NCBI GenBank assembly: GCA_031423495.1
Contig: JANPFP010000209.1
Span: 8,099 to 72,098, forward strand
DNA from: JACPYM01 sp031423495
GTDB lineage: Bacteria; Acidobacteriota; Blastocatellia; RBC074
Direction of reading: 5' to 3'
DNA: 64,000 nt
Shown: in pieces, positions 28,071 to 37,881 of the stretch
Numbering within the stretch: the first letter of the stretch is position 1
Layout of the letters: the number at the start of each line of letters is the position of its first letter
Translations under genes and position numbers: made by a program
Notes under the pieces: model-generated
Seen by the model: only the letters and a program-made list of their open reading frames with translations
Databases searched by the model: none
What the model was told of the DNA's origin: nothing

Positions 28071-28457
28071 ATGCACCCGTTAAAAAATCTGTTTCGGAAT
28101 TTAAGCCTCTCGCTCATTGTCATCGGCGGCTTGTCGGTGATTGGCAGCGCCAATCTGGCCGACCTCACAGGAACCTGGAAACTCGCTTTGCAAACGCAAC
28201 AAGGAACCAGCAATCCGATGCTCACCTTGAAACAAGAAGGCGAAGATTTGACCGGCACTTATAAAGGACGCCTCGGCGAAGCGCCTATCAAAGGCAGCGT
28301 CAAAGGCAACGCTTTCAAATTCAGCCTCAAGGTCAACGCCCAGGGCAACGAGCTGCAAATTGATTATGACGGCACGCTCGAAACCGACGGCACCATCAAA
28401 GGCAAAGCGAAATTCGGCGATTTCGGCGAAGGCACCTTCACCGGCAAGAAAGAGTAA
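28071..28457 (+). CDS. Small exported lipocalin-like protein
   Basis: 128 residues from ATG 28071, preceded by AAAGGAAA. A signal-type hydrophobic stretch (about 11-30) leads into an antiparallel beta pattern: LTGTWKLALQTQQG, LKQEGEDLTGTYKGRLGE, IKGSVKGNAFKFSLKV, GTIKGKAKFGDFGEGTFTGK. This resembles the lipocalin-like barrel of small secreted proteins found in Acidobacteriota and Bacteroidota. No enzymatic motif is visible; ligand binding is a guess. It stands between a hydrolase and a quinohemoprotein and is followed by an inverted repeat. Confidence 0.65.
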   Translation: MHPLKNLFRNLSLSLIVIGGLSVIGSANLADLTGTWKLALQTQQGTSNPMLTLKQEGEDLTGTYKGRLGEAPIKGSVKGNAFKFSLKVNAQGNELQIDYDGTLETDGTIKGKAKFGDFGEGTFTGKKE

Positions 28458-28473
28458 AAAAATAAGTAGTACG

Positions 28474-28544
28474 GCATGTAGTCCCGCCTTCAGGCGGAAT
28501 GCCTCGATCAGCACGCCATTCCGCCTGAAGGCGGGACTACATGC
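28474..28544. repeat. Perfect 28-bp inverted repeat
   Basis: Arms 28474-28501 and 28517-28544 are exact reverse complements around a 15-nt loop. Each arm also contains the smaller palindrome CCGCCTTCAGGCGG. It lies between two co-directional genes and ends 27 nt before the quinohemoprotein start. Confidence 0.9.
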
Positions 28545-28571
28545 TCCCGTAAATCCATTTGAGATTTGTCT

Positions 28572-30632
28572 ATGAACTTGAGAGCCAATCAATCTCGCAG
28601 TTGCGGCGCAATCTTATTTGTTTGCGGTTTCGTGGCCGCGCTTTCGTTGCCTTATAGGCCTTTAGGGCAAGCGGTTTCAGCGCAAGCCGAGCGGCTTTAT
28701 ACGCAAGCGCAAGCCGAACGCGGCAAGCCGCTTTACGCGCAAGCATGCGCCGCGTGCCACGGGCAAAGCCTCGAAGGCACGACGTCGGCTCCGTTGGCGG
28801 GCGAGCGGTTTATGGCGAAGTGGGGCGAAGGTACGCGCACCGTTGACGATCTTTATTTCATCACCAAGACGCAGATGCCTTTTGGCAAGCCTGATTCGCT
28901 GACGCCGCAACAATACATAGACATCGTGGCTTATCTGTTGGCGAGCAACGGTTACGCGGCAGGCGGGAGCGAATTGCCTGCGGATGCGGCTACGTTGAAA
29001 AAAACGAAGCTCGCACGGCAAGGGGCGAGCGGCGCGGCTGTGACGAAGAATCCCGCACCAGCGTTTTTCAGCAGCGGCGAGTCGACGAGTACGGCCAAGC
29101 CTGCGCAAGCCGAATTGAACGCGGCGGCAGGCAATACGACTGACTGGCTGATGCCGAATCACGATTACGCGGGGCAACGCTTCGTCAATCTCAAACAGAT
29201 CAATCGCCGCAACGCCGCCGCGCTGCAACCCGTAGCCATTTATCAAGCCGCCGATACGAGTTCCTTTCACAACAACCCCGTCGTTTATCAAGGCGTGATG
29301 TATGTCTCGACCGCCAACTCGACCATCGCTTTGGACGCCGCGACGCTCAAGCTCAAGTGGCGCGTAGACCGCAAACCCAAAGGCCCCGATGGCTGGACGA
29401 TGAATCGCGGCGTGGCGCTCAAAGACGGCAAAGTCATACGCGGCACGCACGACGGCTATTTGCTGGCTTATGACGCCGCCGACGGCAAGCTGTTGTGGGA
29501 ACGCGCCGTGTCAGATCGAAGCAAACGCGAAACGGGTTTCACCATGGCACCGCTGGTTTATGAAGACTTGATTCTCATCGGCCCGGCGGGCAGCGAAGCC
29601 GGTGTCAAAGGCTGGGTCGGCGCGTTTCGGTTGAGCGACGGCGCGCAGGTGTGGCGGTTCAATACTGTGCCGGACGAAGGCGAGCCGGGCGCTGAAACCT
29701 GGAAGGACGCCGAAGCGCGCGCGACGGGCGGCGGTTCAGTGTGGGCTCCGTTTTCGCTCGATGCCGAAAAGGGCGTGCTTTATGTGCCGGTCTCGAATCC
29801 CGCGCCTGATTTTTATACCGACTCGCGGCTGGGCAATAACCTTTATACCAATTCGCTGATCGCGCTCGACGCGCGCAGCGGCAAGTTGCAATGGTTTTAT
29901 CAGGGCGTACCCGCCGACTTTCACGATTGGGATTTGACGCACGTCAGTCCGTTGTTTGAAACGACGATCAACGGCAAGCGGCGCAAGCTGGTCACGACGG
30001 CGGGCAAAGACGGCTTGTTGCATGTGCTAGACCGCGAGACGCACGAACATCTTTATGAAACGCCGGTCACGACGCGCAAAAATACCGACGTGCCGCTGAC
30101 GATGGAAGGCGTCTATGCCTGCCCCGGCGTGCTGGGCGGCGTGCAATGGAACGGCCCGGCTTATAACCCCGGCTTGAATATGCTGTTCGTCAACGCGGTG
30201 GATTGGTGCGGCACGTTCAAGAAAGCCAAAGAATTTCGCCGCACCGAGGTACGCGGTTTTATGGGCGGCACTTACACCTATGACGCGGCAGAAAAATCGC
30301 GCGGCTGGCTGACGGCGGTGGATGCGGCAACGGGGCAGGTGCGTTGGCGTTATGAATCGCAACGTCCGCTGTTGGCGGCGGTGACGACGACGGCGGCAGA
30401 ACTGATTTTCACGGGCGAATTGACCGGCGACTTTCTCACGCTCGACGCACGCGATGGCAAGGTGCTCTATCGCTTCAACGCGGGCGGGCCGTTGGTTGGC
30501 GGCATCATCACTTACGCAATCAATGGCAGGCAGTACGTCGCCGTGAACTCTGGCAATGCGACCGGATTCTGGCGAGCGCAACGCGGCTCGGCGACGGTGC
30601 TGTTGTTCGCGCTGCCCGAAAACAAACCCTAA
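28572..30632 (+). CDS. PQQ-dependent dehydrogenase with N-terminal cytochrome c domain
   Basis: 686 residues from ATG 28572. After an export signal (about 12-38) comes a cytochrome c domain with the heme motif CAACH (59-63) and a methionine ligand candidate in TKTQMPFG. From about 195 the chain is an eight-bladed PQQ propeller of the quinoprotein alcohol dehydrogenase type, with repeated W-docking blades (LDAATLKLKWRVDRKPKGPD, YDAADGKLLWERAV) and a catalytic-site-like FHDWDLTHVSPLF. Such enzymes oxidise alcohols or sugars in the periplasm and pass electrons to the heme. The order heme-then-propeller is the reverse of classical quinohemoprotein alcohol dehydrogenases. The substrate is unknown. 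Confidence 0.85.
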   Translation: MNLRANQSRSCGAILFVCGFVAALSLPYRPLGQAVSAQAERLYTQAQAERGKPLYAQACAACHGQSLEGTTSAPLAGERFMAKWGEGTRTVDDLYFITKTQMPFGKPDSLTPQQYIDIVAYLLASNGYAAGGSELPADAATLKKTKLARQGASGAAVTKNPAPAFFSSGESTSTAKPAQAELNAAAGNTTDWLMPNHDYAGQRFVNLKQINRRNAAALQPVAIYQAADTSSFHNNPVVYQGVMYVSTANSTIALDAATLKLKWRVDRKPKGPDGWTMNRGVALKDGKVIRGTHDGYLLAYDAADGKLLWERAVSDRSKRETGFTMAPLVYEDLILIGPAGSEAGVKGWVGAFRLSDGAQVWRFNTVPDEGEPGAETWKDAEARATGGGSVWAPFSLDAEKGVLYVPVSNPAPDFYTDSRLGNNLYTNSLIALDARSGKLQWFYQGVPADFHDWDLTHVSPLFETTINGKRRKLVTTAGKDGLLHVLDRETHEHLYETPVTTRKNTDVPLTMEGVYACPGVLGGVQWNGPAYNPGLNMLFVNAVDWCGTFKKAKEFRRTEVRGFMGGTYTYDAAEKSRGWLTAVDAATGQVRWRYESQRPLLAAVTTTAAELIFTGELTGDFLTLDARDGKVLYRFNAGGPLVGGIITYAINGRQYVAVNSGNATGFWRAQRGSATVLLFALPENKP

Positions 30633-30705
30633 GCGCAAGCGCGTAGTGACGACTTCAGTCGTTCGGCTGCTTAGACAGAACGAAAGAAACAGGAAGTAGC
30701 CTTTT

Positions 30706-32793
30706 ATGACAAACCGGTTTTGGATAACTCGTCTGCTCGCGTTCATGCTGGGTTTAACGGCAGCGGCATTGAGCAGCGTTGACCATAGTGCAGCGCAAAC
30801 AAAGGCGCGACTCGAAATTAAAACGCTTTCTTCGCGTCCTGATCTGGTCAGCGGAGGCGACGCGCTCATCGAAATCAAAGCTCCCGCGCAACCCACGCTG
30901 ACGCTCAACGGCAAAGATGTCACCAGCCAACTCAAGCAAAACGGAACCGGCTGGCGCGGCGTGGTCAGCGGATTCAACTTGGGCGACAACACACTGCTGG
31001 CGAAAGTCGCAAAGCAACAAGCCAGCTTGAAAGTCACGAACTATCCCATCACCGGGCCGATTCTTTCGGGGCCGCATTTGACGCCCTATGAATGCCGCAC
31101 AGTCGAATCAGGTTTGGGCGAACCGCTCGATGCCCACTGTTCGGCTAAACCAAAGCTCGAATACTTTTACCGCACGACGGCAAACGCTTTTAAGCCGCTG
31201 CTTGACCCGGTGACGCGGCCTGCCGATTTGACGACTACGACGACGAATGAAGGCAAGACCGTGCCTTACATCGTTCGCGTAGATTCAGGCACGATCAATC
31301 GCAGCATCTATCGCATCGCCGTTCTTGATGACCCGAATCCTGAAACCAACGCTGGGCAGTGGACGCCCGGCGCAGGCTGGAATCGCAAGCTCGCGGTGAG
31401 CTTCGGCGGCGGCGCGGGTACGCAATATAACCAGGGCGTGAATCAGGCGAACGGCGCGTTGAATCATCTTTATCTGTCGCGCGGATTTGCTTTCATGGTT
31501 TCGACCGAACTGGTCAACCAGCAACACGGCAACGCAATCTTGCAGGGCGAAGCGTTGATGATGCTCAAAGAACATTTCATCGAACGTTATGGCGTGCCGA
31601 AATGGACAGTCGGCAATGGCGGTTCAGGTGGCGCGATTCAGCAACTGGTCATCACGCAAATCTATCCGGGCTTGTTGGATGGCTTGCAACCTACGTTGGC
31701 CTTTCCCGACTCATCGTTGCATACGGCGGACGCCGGACTGTTGCAAAACTTCTGGCGCAAGGCCGATGCGACGGTTTGGACGGACGCGAAGAAAACCGCT
31801 GCCGAGGGCTTCACCAAAGGTACGGCGGCGGCGTGGGAACGTTCGTTCGTGCCGGTGCTGACGGCGACGAACGCGAAGGGCTGCGCGATGAATGACGCGA
31901 GCAAGGTTTACCATCCGACCAATAATCCGAAAGGCGTGCGCTGCACGATGCAGGAGATGCGCGCCAACATTTATGGACGCGACCCACAAACCGGTTTCGC
32001 GCGCAAGCCGCAAGACAACATCGGTTTGCAATACGGCCTCACGGCTTTGAACAGCGGCGTCATTAACCTGGACGAGTTTCTCGAACTCAACGAAAAGATC
32101 GGTGGCAACGACATTGACGGCGGCTTCGTCGCGCAACGTTCGATAGGCGATGACGTAGCGACGCGCGCCATTTATGCCAGCGGCTTGCTTAACTCAGGCG
32201 GCGGCGGATTGGCGAACGTACCCATCTTGCACGCGCGGCCTTATACCGATGCGATTGGCGACATACACGACCGCCACCGCGACCTGACGATTCGCGCGCG
32301 ACTCGAACGCGCCAATAAACGCGCTGACAATCAAATCATCTGGACCGGGCCTGCGATTGAGCGCGGCAAGACTCCGGTCATAGACCTCGCGGCACTTTCG
32401 CTCGATGTGATGACGAAGTGGCTGGATGCGCTGACGGCTGACCCCGCGCCGCTCAACACCGATAAAGTCGTACGCCACAAACCCACCGAAGCGACCGACG
32501 CCTGTTGGGACGCGCAAGGTAATCGCATCAATGAAAAAGCCAGCTTTGACGGCGCGGGCAAGTGCAATGCGCTTTATCCCGTTCACAGCGAACCGCGAAT
32601 GGTTGCGGGCGCTCCGCTCACGAACGACATCGCCAAGTGCCAGTTGAAGCCGATCAACTTTGCTGAATACAAAGCAAGTTTTAGTGAGGCACAAAAGGCG
32701 CGGATGAAAGCGGCCTTCCCCACCGGCGTTTGCGATTTCAGCAAGCCCGGCGTTGGGCAAGCGCCCATCAAGGGAACTTATCAACGTTATTGA
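30706..32793 (+). CDS. Exported DUF6351-type protein (alpha/beta-hydrolase-like)
   Basis: 695 residues with a signal peptide (about 1-30). The text from about 110 on (GPHLTPYECRTVESGLG, DAHCSAKPKLEYFYRT, VPYIVRVDSGTINRSIYRIA) matches DUF6351 proteins as I know them. A GNGGSGGAIQQL stretch near 303 looks like a nucleophile elbow, and several cysteines could form disulfides, as in tannase/feruloyl-esterase-like enzymes. Secretion and the neighbouring esterases suggest a hydrolase acting on an ester-bearing substrate, but catalytic residues cannot be fixed by eye. It lies 19 nt before the next esterase gene, so they are likely one operon. Confidence 0.7.
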   Translation: MTNRFWITRLLAFMLGLTAAALSSVDHSAAQTKARLEIKTLSSRPDLVSGGDALIEIKAPAQPTLTLNGKDVTSQLKQNGTGWRGVVSGFNLGDNTLLAKVAKQQASLKVTNYPITGPILSGPHLTPYECRTVESGLGEPLDAHCSAKPKLEYFYRTTANAFKPLLDPVTRPADLTTTTTNEGKTVPYIVRVDSGTINRSIYRIAVLDDPNPETNAGQWTPGAGWNRKLAVSFGGGAGTQYNQGVNQANGALNHLYLSRGFAFMVSTELVNQQHGNAILQGEALMMLKEHFIERYGVPKWTVGNGGSGGAIQQLVITQIYPGLLDGLQPTLAFPDSSLHTADAGLLQNFWRKADATVWTDAKKTAAEGFTKGTAAAWERSFVPVLTATNAKGCAMNDASKVYHPTNNPKGVRCTMQEMRANIYGRDPQTGFARKPQDNIGLQYGLTALNSGVINLDEFLELNEKIGGNDIDGGFVAQRSIGDDVATRAIYASGLLNSGGGGLANVPILHARPYTDAIGDIHDRHRDLTIRARLERANKRADNQIIWTGPAIERGKTPVIDLAALSLDVMTKWLDALTADPAPLNTDKVVRHKPTEATDACWDAQGNRINEKASFDGAGKCNALYPVHSEPRMVAGAPLTNDIAKCQLKPINFAEYKASFSEAQKARMKAAFPTGVCDFSKPGVGQAPIKGTYQRY

Positions 32794-32811
32794 ACTGAAG
32801 GAGTCATCCAC

Positions 32812-33861
32812 ATGAGCAAGTCAAGTTATTCATTCATCGCGTTATTGCTGTTGGCGAGTGTTGCCAATGCGCAAAACCAACCGTTTCGCTTTGCGGGTAC
32901 GACCTGCACGACGACACCTTTTTTGCATTGCCCCGACAGCGAATGCTCTGGCCCGACGGTCATCAATCAAGGCAATGTCGTAGAGATGAAAACACGCCGC
33001 ACTTACTTTCTCGACTATCCCTGCGATTTGCAGAAAGGTGAGAAGGTCACATTCATCTTGAGCCTGCACGGGGGCGGCTCTTATGGGAACTGGACGCGGC
33101 ATTACTTCCCGTTGATGGATTACGTGACGAAGCATCGGCTGGTGGTGGCTACGCCGAACGCGCCGACGCGGGCGTGGTCTGAGCCGGATGACGAATACTT
33201 GAAGAACATCGTCAATTTCGTGATTGAGCAAGTCGGCAAAGAAAATATCAAAGCCTTCTGGCTCGCCGGACATTCGCAAGGCGGCATGACTTCGAATCGG
33301 CTGATCCGCACTGAATTTTTCAAAGACAAAGTAGACGGCTTTCTCAGCTTGAGCGGCGGACGCATCGGCGGCAATCCGGGACGCGGCGCGACGTTTGCAC
33401 CGACGGCAGCGCCTGCTCCTGCGGCTCCGGCGGCTTCGACCACAGCGCCCGCGATGTCTGCGGCCATGGCGGCGTTGCGCGAATTGCCGACGACGGATTT
33501 TTCGTTCATTTACACGACGGGCATTCGTGAAGTGGACGAGAAAGGTGTACCCGAAACTTCTGAATGGGCGAAGAAATACGCCTGCGGCCCGCGTCGCGCA
33601 CCGGTTGAGATTGTGGATACGAAAGCGGGTTACATTTACGACACTTCGCGGTTGAATTTGCTGCGTCCGGGTTGGGGCTTGTTGCCCGCGCCGGGCAAAG
33701 CGCACGCAATGGTCTTCCCCGATTGTCAGGACGGGCGCGTCGTCGCCGATGTCGTGCGTCTCGACAAAGGCCACACCGAAGGACTCGAACCGAAAGTCAC
33801 CGAAGAACTCATTAAACTGATGCTGTCTGCCAAAGGCGGAAAACTGCTACAACTCAAATAA
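32812..33861 (+). CDS. Exported PHB-depolymerase-like esterase
   Basis: 349 residues. Signal peptide about 1-20 (ending ANAQ). The alpha/beta-hydrolase core has the oxyanion motif LSLHGGGSYGNW, the elbow AGHSQGGM with Ser155 as nucleophile, and DKGHTEGL near 323 with the likely catalytic histidine. A Pro/Ala-rich insert (about 195-220) separates the halves. The layout resembles extracellular polyhydroxybutyrate depolymerase or feruloyl-esterase-type enzymes; oxidised-polyvinyl-alcohol hydrolase belongs to the same broad group. Four cysteines near the N-terminus suggest disulfides outside the cytoplasm. GAAGGAG precedes the ATG. The next gene starts 4 nt after the stop. Confidence 0.78.
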   Translation: MSKSSYSFIALLLLASVANAQNQPFRFAGTTCTTTPFLHCPDSECSGPTVINQGNVVEMKTRRTYFLDYPCDLQKGEKVTFILSLHGGGSYGNWTRHYFPLMDYVTKHRLVVATPNAPTRAWSEPDDEYLKNIVNFVIEQVGKENIKAFWLAGHSQGGMTSNRLIRTEFFKDKVDGFLSLSGGRIGGNPGRGATFAPTAAPAPAAPAASTTAPAMSAAMAALRELPTTDFSFIYTTGIREVDEKGVPETSEWAKKYACGPRRAPVEIVDTKAGYIYDTSRLNLLRPGWGLLPAPGKAHAMVFPDCQDGRVVADVVRLDKGHTEGLEPKVTEELIKLMLSAKGGKLLQLK

Positions 33862-33865
33862 CATT

Positions 33866-35035
33866 ATGCTAAAAAAAATCATTATCGCTTTAACGCTCTG
33901 CGCCAGCAGTGTGGCTGGCTCCGCGCAAACGACCGCGCCTAAAAACGATTACCACCAAGCTGACGCATGGCTCTGTCGTCCAGGCCGCACCGACGCTTGT
34001 GCGGCTGACTTAACCACGACCATCGTCGCGGCGGACGGCAAGCTGAAAGAAGAAAAATTCAAAGCCAATGCCGCCGCGCCGATTGATTGCTTTTATGTTT
34101 ATCCGACGGTCTCGCTCGATACGACCGGCAACAGCGACATGGTTGCCGGACTCGAAGAAAAGCGCGTCATTCAACATCAGTTCGCGCGCTTCGGCGGACA
34201 ATGTCGGTTGTATGCGCCGCTCTATCGGCAAGTCACGTTGACGGCGTTGCGCGCGCGTATGTCCGGCAAGCCGATGACTGCGGATATGTCGCCCAACATG
34301 TCACTTGGTTACAACGATGTCGTAGCCGCCTGGAATCATTATCTCGCCAACGACAATCAAGGCCGTGGCGTAGTTCTCATCGGCCACTCGCAAGGTTCGG
34401 GCGTATTGACGCAACTCATCAAAAACGAAATTGACGGCAAGCCTATTCAGGAAAAAATGATTTCGGCCTTGTTGCTCGGCACCAACCTGACCGTCGCCAA
34501 AGGCAAAGACATCGGCGGCGCCTTCAGGACGATTCCGCTTTGCCGTTCGGCAAACCAGACGGGCTGCGCGATTTCGTATGTCACGTTCCGCGCCAATCAA
34601 CCGCCGCCTGAGGGTTCGTTGTTTGGGCGCACCACCAGCGCCGACCTGGCGATTGCCTGCACGAACCCAGCCGCGCTCGCGGGCGGTAGCGGAGCGTTGC
34701 ACGCTTATCTGGGCAACGGTCAAGCCAGCGGAGGCGCTGCGCCACCGGCCTGGACGAAGCCCGCGCAGGAAATCAAAACGCCGTTCGTCAGCGTACCCGG
34801 CTTGCTTACCGGACAATGTGTCTCGAATGACAAAGGCTCTTACCTGGCGGTGACGGTCAACGGTAATCCGGCGGATGCGCGCACCGATGAAGTCGCCGGC
34901 GATGTCGTGACGAACGGGCAAGTGCAAGCGGGTTGGGGTTTACATCTGATTGACGCCAACGTAGCAATGGGCAATCTGGTCAACATTGTTAGCCAGCAAG
35001 CCAAAGCATATCTGGCGAAACAAACGAAAAAATAG
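33866..35035 (+). CDS. Exported DUF3089 alpha/beta-hydrolase-like protein
   Basis: 389 residues with a short signal peptide (about 1-21, ending GSAQ). WLCRPGRTDACAADLTTT and PIDCFYVYPTVSLD are the DUF3089 signature; VLIGHSQGSGVL has Ser175 in a lipase-type nucleophile elbow, so it is probably an esterase. A C-terminal beta-rich part (LGNGQASGG onwards) is harder to place. It is sandwiched between two other predicted hydrolases, 4 nt after the first and 11 nt before the second, indicating one operon of exported esterases. The substrate is unknown. Confidence 0.8.
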   Translation: MLKKIIIALTLCASSVAGSAQTTAPKNDYHQADAWLCRPGRTDACAADLTTTIVAADGKLKEEKFKANAAAPIDCFYVYPTVSLDTTGNSDMVAGLEEKRVIQHQFARFGGQCRLYAPLYRQVTLTALRARMSGKPMTADMSPNMSLGYNDVVAAWNHYLANDNQGRGVVLIGHSQGSGVLTQLIKNEIDGKPIQEKMISALLLGTNLTVAKGKDIGGAFRTIPLCRSANQTGCAISYVTFRANQPPPEGSLFGRTTSADLAIACTNPAALAGGSGALHAYLGNGQASGGAAPPAWTKPAQEIKTPFVSVPGLLTGQCVSNDKGSYLAVTVNGNPADARTDEVAGDVVTNGQVQAGWGLHLIDANVAMGNLVNIVSQQAKAYLAKQTKK

Positions 35036-35046
35036 GAGTTGGTTAT

Positions 35047-36063
35047 ATGTTGCCAAGAAGCATCTTCACTCTGATCGCGTTGTGTGGCTTCGCTTATGCC
35101 CAGCAACCGGCGGCAACGCGCCCGCCTGATCCGGCGGCGATTCGTCAACCAGCGGCTTCGTCATTCAAAGCGCCTGACAACCTCGAATTCCGCACCGCCA
35201 ACATCATCAGCGAAGGCGTGCGCATCCACGCCGAGTTGTTCTCATTGAAAACATTGGCGGGCAAGCCGCTGCCGACGATCATTCAAGCGCACGGCTGGGG
35301 CGGCACGGCGGCGAACCTGCGAATGGATTCACTCGCCTTGGCGAATGCGGGCTATCTGGTCATTGCGTTCGACTATCGTGGCTGGGGACAAAGCGACGGA
35401 CGCATCGTGCTAGCGGCTGCGCCGGAGAAACACGCCCAAAACTCTGAAAGCCGTCGCTTCACTGCGCAAGTTGAAGAACTGCGCGAATACGTTGACCCGA
35501 CAGAGCAATTGAGCGATTGGCTGAACGTCGTGAGTTGGGCGATGGGCGAACCAACCGTAGACAAAAATCGCGTAGGCATTCGCGGTTCGAGTTATTCGGG
35601 CGGCCACGTATTCTGGGTTGCCGCGCAAGACCCGCGCATCAAGGCGCTGGTCAGCCAAGTCGGAGCGTTTGATTCGCGTTGGATCGTCGCCGATGAAGCC
35701 AATCGCAAACTCACTTATGACGAAGCTACGCAACGCGCACGCGGCGAAATCGGTTACCCCGAACCGCGCGCGAAAGCCATCGGCAATCTGATTGGCGCTC
35801 CGATTCGCAACAAGGTGATGCTTTACGCGCCGATTGATGAGGCCGCCAAACTCAAAGATTGCGCGGCGCTATTTCTCGTCGCCGACAAAGAAGAACTCTT
35901 TGACAACAAAGACCACGCGAAGCTCGCTTATGACCGGATGCCGGGCAAGAAAAAGAAATACGTCAATTACCCAGAGATTACGCATTACGGCATTTACCGC
36001 GAACGACGACAGGAAGCGATCAAAGAAGCGATTGCGTGGTTCGATGAACATTTGAAGAAGTAG
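35047..36063 (+). CDS. Exported alpha/beta hydrolase, paralogue of the 26971 gene
   Basis: 338 residues with a signal peptide (about 1-18). Core motifs: IQAHGWGGTAANL, VIAFDYRGWGQSDGRIV, IRGSSYSGGH with Ser182 as likely nucleophile, FLVADKEELFDNKDHAKL with the acid, and YPEITHYGIY with the histidine. These match, motif by motif, the hydrolase at 26971-28032, so the locus carries a duplicated enzyme. The ribosome binding site is probably AGGAG at 35034-35038, overlapping the preceding stop. A periplasmic ester or amide hydrolase is the best reading. Confidence 0.82.
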   Translation: MLPRSIFTLIALCGFAYAQQPAATRPPDPAAIRQPAASSFKAPDNLEFRTANIISEGVRIHAELFSLKTLAGKPLPTIIQAHGWGGTAANLRMDSLALANAGYLVIAFDYRGWGQSDGRIVLAAAPEKHAQNSESRRFTAQVEELREYVDPTEQLSDWLNVVSWAMGEPTVDKNRVGIRGSSYSGGHVFWVAAQDPRIKALVSQVGAFDSRWIVADEANRKLTYDEATQRARGEIGYPEPRAKAIGNLIGAPIRNKVMLYAPIDEAAKLKDCAALFLVADKEELFDNKDHAKLAYDRMPGKKKKYVNYPEITHYGIYRERRQEAIKEAIAWFDEHLKK

Positions 36064-36145
36064 CTCGACTCAGTGGTCATTCAATCGCAACGCGCTTAGA
36101 ATGCGCAGGCATTCACTCATCAGCAACACATCGGAGAATTGAATT

Positions 36146-37453
36146 ATGAAACGCACTTTGAGTTTTAGTTTCTTGCTGGCGCTCGCTGCGCTCAGCCTTT
36201 CATCAGGTTCATTGAGTCACTCTGCTTCAGTGACTTTCACCAAAGACGTAGCGCCTATCATTCAAAACAAATGCATGAACTGTCATCGCCCCGGCGAAGT
36301 CGCGCCGATGAGTTTCATGAATTACAAAGAAGTGCGTCCGTGGGCACGCTCGATTCGTGAGAAAATCGTCTCACGCACGATGCCGCCGTGGTTTGCTGAC
36401 CCGAAACACACCGAGTTCTCGAACGATCCGCGCCTTTCGCAAAAAGAAATTGACACCATCGTGAACTGGGTCGAAAACGGTTCGCCCGAAGGCAGTCTGA
36501 AAGACCTGCCGCCCAATCCGAAATTCGCGGCGGGCTGGCAAATCGGCAAGCCCGATGTAGTGCTGCCGATGACCGTTGATTTCAACGTTCCAGCCGAAGG
36601 CGTGATTCCCTATAAATACTTCGCCGTGCCGACCAACTTTACCGAAGACAAGTACGTGCAATTTGCTGAAATCCGTCAGGGCGACCGCGCGCATTTGCAT
36701 CACGTCATCGTCAGCGTACGTTACCCCGACAACGGCGAATTGCCGCCTGCCGGTGAAATTGATCCGTCCAAACTGGGTTCGCTGCGCCGCTCGTCGGGTG
36801 ACCGTCCGGCAGATTCAGACGGACGTTTAATCGGCTGGGCTCCCGGCGAAGCACCGCTCGAATTGCGCGCGGGGCAAGCCAAACTCGTTAAAAAAGGTTC
36901 AGTACTTGTCTTTCAGGTTCATTACGTCACCAACGGCGAACCGGGCAAAGACCGCACCAGCGTGGGCCTAATTTTCTCGAAAGCTCCGGTCGAGAAGCGC
37001 GTCATCACGGCGGGTGCGATACAAAGTAATTTCGCCATTCCGCCCGGCGCACCTCACCACGAAGTCACGGCGGAATTCGCTTTCAAAGAAGACAGCCATC
37101 TCGACAGCTTGCATCCGCACATGCACGTGCGCGGCAAAGATTTCAAATACACGCTGGTCTATCCCGACGGCAAAACCAAAGAACTGCTTTCCGTGCCCAA
37201 ATATGATTTCGGCTGGCAACTGACCTATGTTTTCAAAGAGGAAGTCTTCGCGCCCAAAGGCAGCAAGCTCGTGTGCGTAGCCCATTACGACAACTCGCTC
37301 GGCAACAAGTTCAATCCCGATGCAACGGCGACTGTGCGCTGGGGCGATCAAACGTGGGAAGAGATGATGATCGGCTATATTGATTACACGCTCGACAAAC
37401 AGGATTTGCGTAAGCCACAAGCCAACGCGGCTTCGAGCAGTTCATCGCGCTGA
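36146..37453 (+). CDS. Heme-containing PHM-like copper monooxygenase homologue, paralogue 1
   Basis: 435 residues. Signal peptide about 1-26; a short cytochrome c-type domain with CMNCH (43-47) and RTMPPWFADP; then a copper type II, ascorbate-dependent monooxygenase-like domain with AHLHHVIVSV, FQVHYVTNGEPG, HPHMHVRGKDFKY and VAHYDNSLGNKFNPD supplying histidine sets for two copper sites. Such proteins are frequent in Acidobacteriota; whether they are oxygenases or only electron carriers is unproven. The paralogue at 38260-39711 shares every motif. Between the two lies an MNT/HEPN pair. Periplasmic location is expected. Confidence 0.8.
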   Translation: MKRTLSFSFLLALAALSLSSGSLSHSASVTFTKDVAPIIQNKCMNCHRPGEVAPMSFMNYKEVRPWARSIREKIVSRTMPPWFADPKHTEFSNDPRLSQKEIDTIVNWVENGSPEGSLKDLPPNPKFAAGWQIGKPDVVLPMTVDFNVPAEGVIPYKYFAVPTNFTEDKYVQFAEIRQGDRAHLHHVIVSVRYPDNGELPPAGEIDPSKLGSLRRSSGDRPADSDGRLIGWAPGEAPLELRAGQAKLVKKGSVLVFQVHYVTNGEPGKDRTSVGLIFSKAPVEKRVITAGAIQSNFAIPPGAPHHEVTAEFAFKEDSHLDSLHPHMHVRGKDFKYTLVYPDGKTKELLSVPKYDFGWQLTYVFKEEVFAPKGSKLVCVAHYDNSLGNKFNPDATATVRWGDQTWEEMMIGYIDYTLDKQDLRKPQANAASSSSSR

Positions 37454-37470
37454 TGGCTCGGAGGTTTTTT

Positions 37471-37881
37471 ATGAAAGGCATGGAGTGGACGGCTAACGCT
37501 TCACCGGAGTTAGCCGAAAAGACAAAATGGTATCGGTTGGACAAACGCGCTCAACAATCGTCGTATATCAAAGGACTGTGCCAGCGCATCGCCGAAGCCT
37601 TTCACCCTGAAAAAATTATCCTCTTCGGTTCACAAGCCTATGGAAATCCGCGCGAAGATTCAGACATAGACTTGCTGGTGGTGATGCCTTACGACGGCGA
37701 TCACGCAAAAGCGGCAGTGCGAATCCTGAACCACCTAAGTGTTTTTGCGCCGATTGATTTATTAGTGCGTTCGCCTGAAGAAATCCGCGAGCGCATCGAA
37801 CTTGGCGACAGATTCATGCGAGAGATCACCGAACGCGGAAAGGTTATCTATGAAACAGCTTTCGCAGGAATGGGTGGATAA
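37471..37881 (+). CDS. Minimal nucleotidyltransferase (MNT) of an MNT/HEPN pair
   Basis: 136 residues from ATG 37471, with CGGAGG 6 nt upstream; an earlier in-frame ATG overlaps the previous stop. The motif LFGSQAYGNPREDSDIDLLV is the GS-X10-DXD signature of minimal nucleotidyltransferases. In characterised pairs the MNT protein adenylylates its HEPN partner and keeps it silent. The next gene, which overlaps by 32 nt, encodes a HEPN protein, so this is very likely such a pair. Confidence 0.85.
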   Translation: MKGMEWTANASPELAEKTKWYRLDKRAQQSSYIKGLCQRIAEAFHPEKIILFGSQAYGNPREDSDIDLLVVMPYDGDHAKAAVRILNHLSVFAPIDLLVRSPEEIRERIELGDRFMREITERGKVIYETAFAGMGG